From NCBI GenBank assembly GCA_029269125.1, contig JARHXX010000004.1, positions 1-64,000 of the forward strand: a stretch of DNA of 64,000 bases, written 5' to 3'. Made by a program: the position numbers and the translations under genes. The stretch's first letter is position 1, and every line of letters begins with the position of its first letter. This stretch comes from Kiritimatiellaeota bacterium B1221 (GTDB taxonomy: Bacteria > Verrucomicrobiota > Kiritimatiellia > SS1-B-03-39 > UBA6053). The notes beneath the pieces were generated by a model. That model was not told the DNA's origin. It made no database searches and worked only from the letters and a program-made list of their open reading frames with translations. Shown one piece after another: positions 62,609 through 64,000 of the stretch.

Positions 62609-64000
62609 TCATTGTGCTTCCTGTTTCCAAGAGCGATCTTTTTGCAGAATCCAAGTATCCCTATAGATGGGCGCATATTCTGCATAAAAGGGTCGAGGAT
62701 AAATTTTAGTAATTACTCGCGTTTTGGGCTCCCATTGCATCCCGAATGATTTTCCTCTGGTCTCTTCAATGCGCATATGAGGCCCCGTTTCCTGCACCTG
62801 GAAGGTTCCGGTATTTTTATCCCAGATACCGGTTTCCACATAACGTCGAATGGTGTAGCCCCTGCTGGTGGTTTCACTTTTTGTGACCGGGTCTTTATAT
62901 ACCCATGGCGGGATCTCCTCCGGACCGAATCCTTCTTTAATTTCCCAGCGGTTTCCGCCATCCCCATAGTCTACATCCGGATATTTGGAGGATTCTATCA
63001 GCTGAAAGCTCCCTCCCCGTGAATTGAGCCCGGTGGTGACCCATTCCCGTTTTTGGAAGGCGCCTCCTTGCAGGTAATAGGTGACTTCTTTGGATTCGCA
63101 GGGATCCAGAGAGAACTCATTGGCCAAGGTGATGATGCGTTCTTCACGGACCTTACCCAACTTCAATGCCTGCTCGATTGTATCCGGAGGCTCCGGAAGT
63201 GCTGGCCACACCCACTTTTCTTCAAATTGTTCCTCGGTAGAAAAGGCATCCAGCACCGCGGATAGTTCAGCACTGTCGTCGGTTTCCACTTTTACTTTCT
63301 GCCGTTGGGCCTTGATCACTTTGCTCACTTGAAACGCGCCTTCTTCAGAGTAAGCGTAAAATTCCCAGAGGCCTTCACCCGGTGTTGCATCCTCCTGATT
63401 CCAAAACCGGGTTTTTAATCTTCCCAGATACGGGCCTTCTTCGTAGTAGCCGTAATATTCCCAGTCAACCCGTCCGCCGGTATAAGACGTTTTTAAAGAA
63501 ACGGGTTTTCTCTCTTCACTGTTTTCAAACCAACGGTATTCATTTTCGTAGAGTACAGGTTTGTTCCGAACAGGGTGCCGGATGATTTTTTCGGTCATCG
63601 TTCCCTGTGCCTTGGATCCTGTTTGCGAAATGGAGATTCTGGGCCCGGTAAAATTGTTTTCCAATATGGAAAACGCATATTTGTCGTTTTCTGCATGATA
63701 GTACCAATTCGATTCAGCGTGTTGACGGCCGTATACAAAAGTCAAACACTTCAAAGCGCGCGCACCTGCTTCCGCATCCACCCGTTGTATTCTTTTTTCC
63801 ACTTTGGCCACCCAATCACGGGGAACGGCGTAAAAGCCATCCTTCCTTTCCAGATTTTTATCGTCGAGTTCGTAAATGGCCGTCCACAGGGTGTCCTCAT
63901 CTTTCTGAATGACGTTTAACAGATGAAACGGGGTTTTGATTTGTTGGATATTCCCTTCCGAATTCCGCAAAACTTCGATTTTAAGCTCTTCCAGGGTATA
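62609..64000 (-). CDS. RHS/YD-repeat-like protein, C-terminal part (gene runs off window)
   Basis: The frame is open to the window edge, so the start lies outside; at least 463 residues are present. The sequence is rich in Tyr, Trp, Gly and Glu, and contains short repeated strand motifs such as VDWEYYGYYEEGPYLGRLKTRFWNQED, LWEFYAYSEEGAFQVSKV and VTKSETTSRGYTIRRYVETG, each of the form x-T-x-Y-x-Y-D/E-x-x-G, which resembles the RHS/YD repeat core of large surface proteins. No toxin tip is evident; the C-terminus ends with RDTWILQKDRSWKQEAQ. The assignment rests on pattern only. Confidence 0.5.
   Translation of the reverse strand, partial: YTLEELKIEVLRNSEGNIQQIKTPFHLLNVIQKDEDTLWTAIYELDDKNLERKDGFYAVPRDWVAKVEKRIQRVDAEAGARALKCLTFVYGRQHAESNWYYHAENDKYAFSILENNFTGPRISISQTGSKAQGTMTEKIIRHPVRNKPVLYENEYRWFENSEERKPVSLKTSYTGGRVDWEYYGYYEEGPYLGRLKTRFWNQEDATPGEGLWEFYAYSEEGAFQVSKVIKAQRQKVKVETDDSAELSAVLDAFSTEEQFEEKWVWPALPEPPDTIEQALKLGKVREERIITLANEFSLDPCESKEVTYYLQGGAFQKREWVTTGLNSRGGSFQLIESSKYPDVDYGDGGNRWEIKEGFGPEEIPPWVYKDPVTKSETTSRGYTIRRYVETGIWDKNTGTFQVQETGPHMRIEETRGKSFGMQWEPKTRVITKIYPRPFYAEYAPIYRDTWILQKDRSWKQEAQ

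Overview
The window (64 kb, roughly 50 percent GC, no rRNA, no CRISPR array, no insertion sequence) is a chromosomal segment of a Gram-negative, didermic bacterium. Many exported lipoproteins, type IV pilus motor genes, an outer-envelope secretin-like fragment, Mn-type superoxide dismutase, GatCAB, a TyrA-Cmk fusion and a DUF1538/P-II-like gene pair point, from memory of gene content rather than a search, to the PVC group, most likely Verrucomicrobiota (Opitutae/Puniceicoccales type). This assignment is inference.

Layout. 0-6 kb: a GH2 beta-glucuronidase-like enzyme, a DUF2959 lipoprotein and the gatC-gatA-gatB operon, with two tandem heptanucleotide repeat tracts (one inside the gat operon). 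6-12 kb: a pilB-pilT-pilB-pilC block closed by an intrinsic terminator. 12-14.5 kb: a decayed kinase/phosphatase gene pair followed by recA and a large inverted repeat. 14.5-22.7 kb: der, a seven-helix-like membrane protein and an aromatic amino acid block (pheA, hisC-like aminotransferase, tyrA-cmk fusion) on the minus strand, then sodB, a secreted dienelactone hydrolase and an alkyltransferase-like gene. 22.9-25.6 kb: tRNA-Val(GAC), a structured leader with a terminator-like hairpin, infC (probable AUU start) and a thrS lacking the TGS domain. 25.8-31.5 kb: one 1880-residue lipoprotein (TPR-like, propeller, HEAT). 31.5-35.3 kb: an operon of secreted acetolactate decarboxylase, a duplicated DUF1538 membrane protein and a protein with three P-II-like repeats. 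35.5-41 kb: leuS, a PfkB kinase, a TolB-like lipoprotein, a UPF0104 membrane protein. 41.2-44.8 kb: a lipid-modification operon (chalcone-isomerase-like, CFA-synthase-like, FAD oxidoreductase, DUF1365). 45-54 kb: small envelope genes, an IscA-like protein operon, a KDG-kinase-like gene with DUF212, and the prc protease. 54-61 kb: a 440-bp structured gene-free region, dnaA standing alone, an M24 peptidase/hydrolase pair, UbiA-family and FrhB-family genes, YchJ. 61-64 kb: an ExbD-domain lipoprotein and two poorly recognised secreted proteins, the last running off the window.

The most unusual material is the DUF1538/triple-P-II/acetolactate decarboxylase operon, the relic kinase-phosphatase locus beside recA, the infC leader, the unexplained structured region between prc and dnaA, and the very large TPR-propeller-HEAT lipoprotein with a young three-copy 54-bp duplication.
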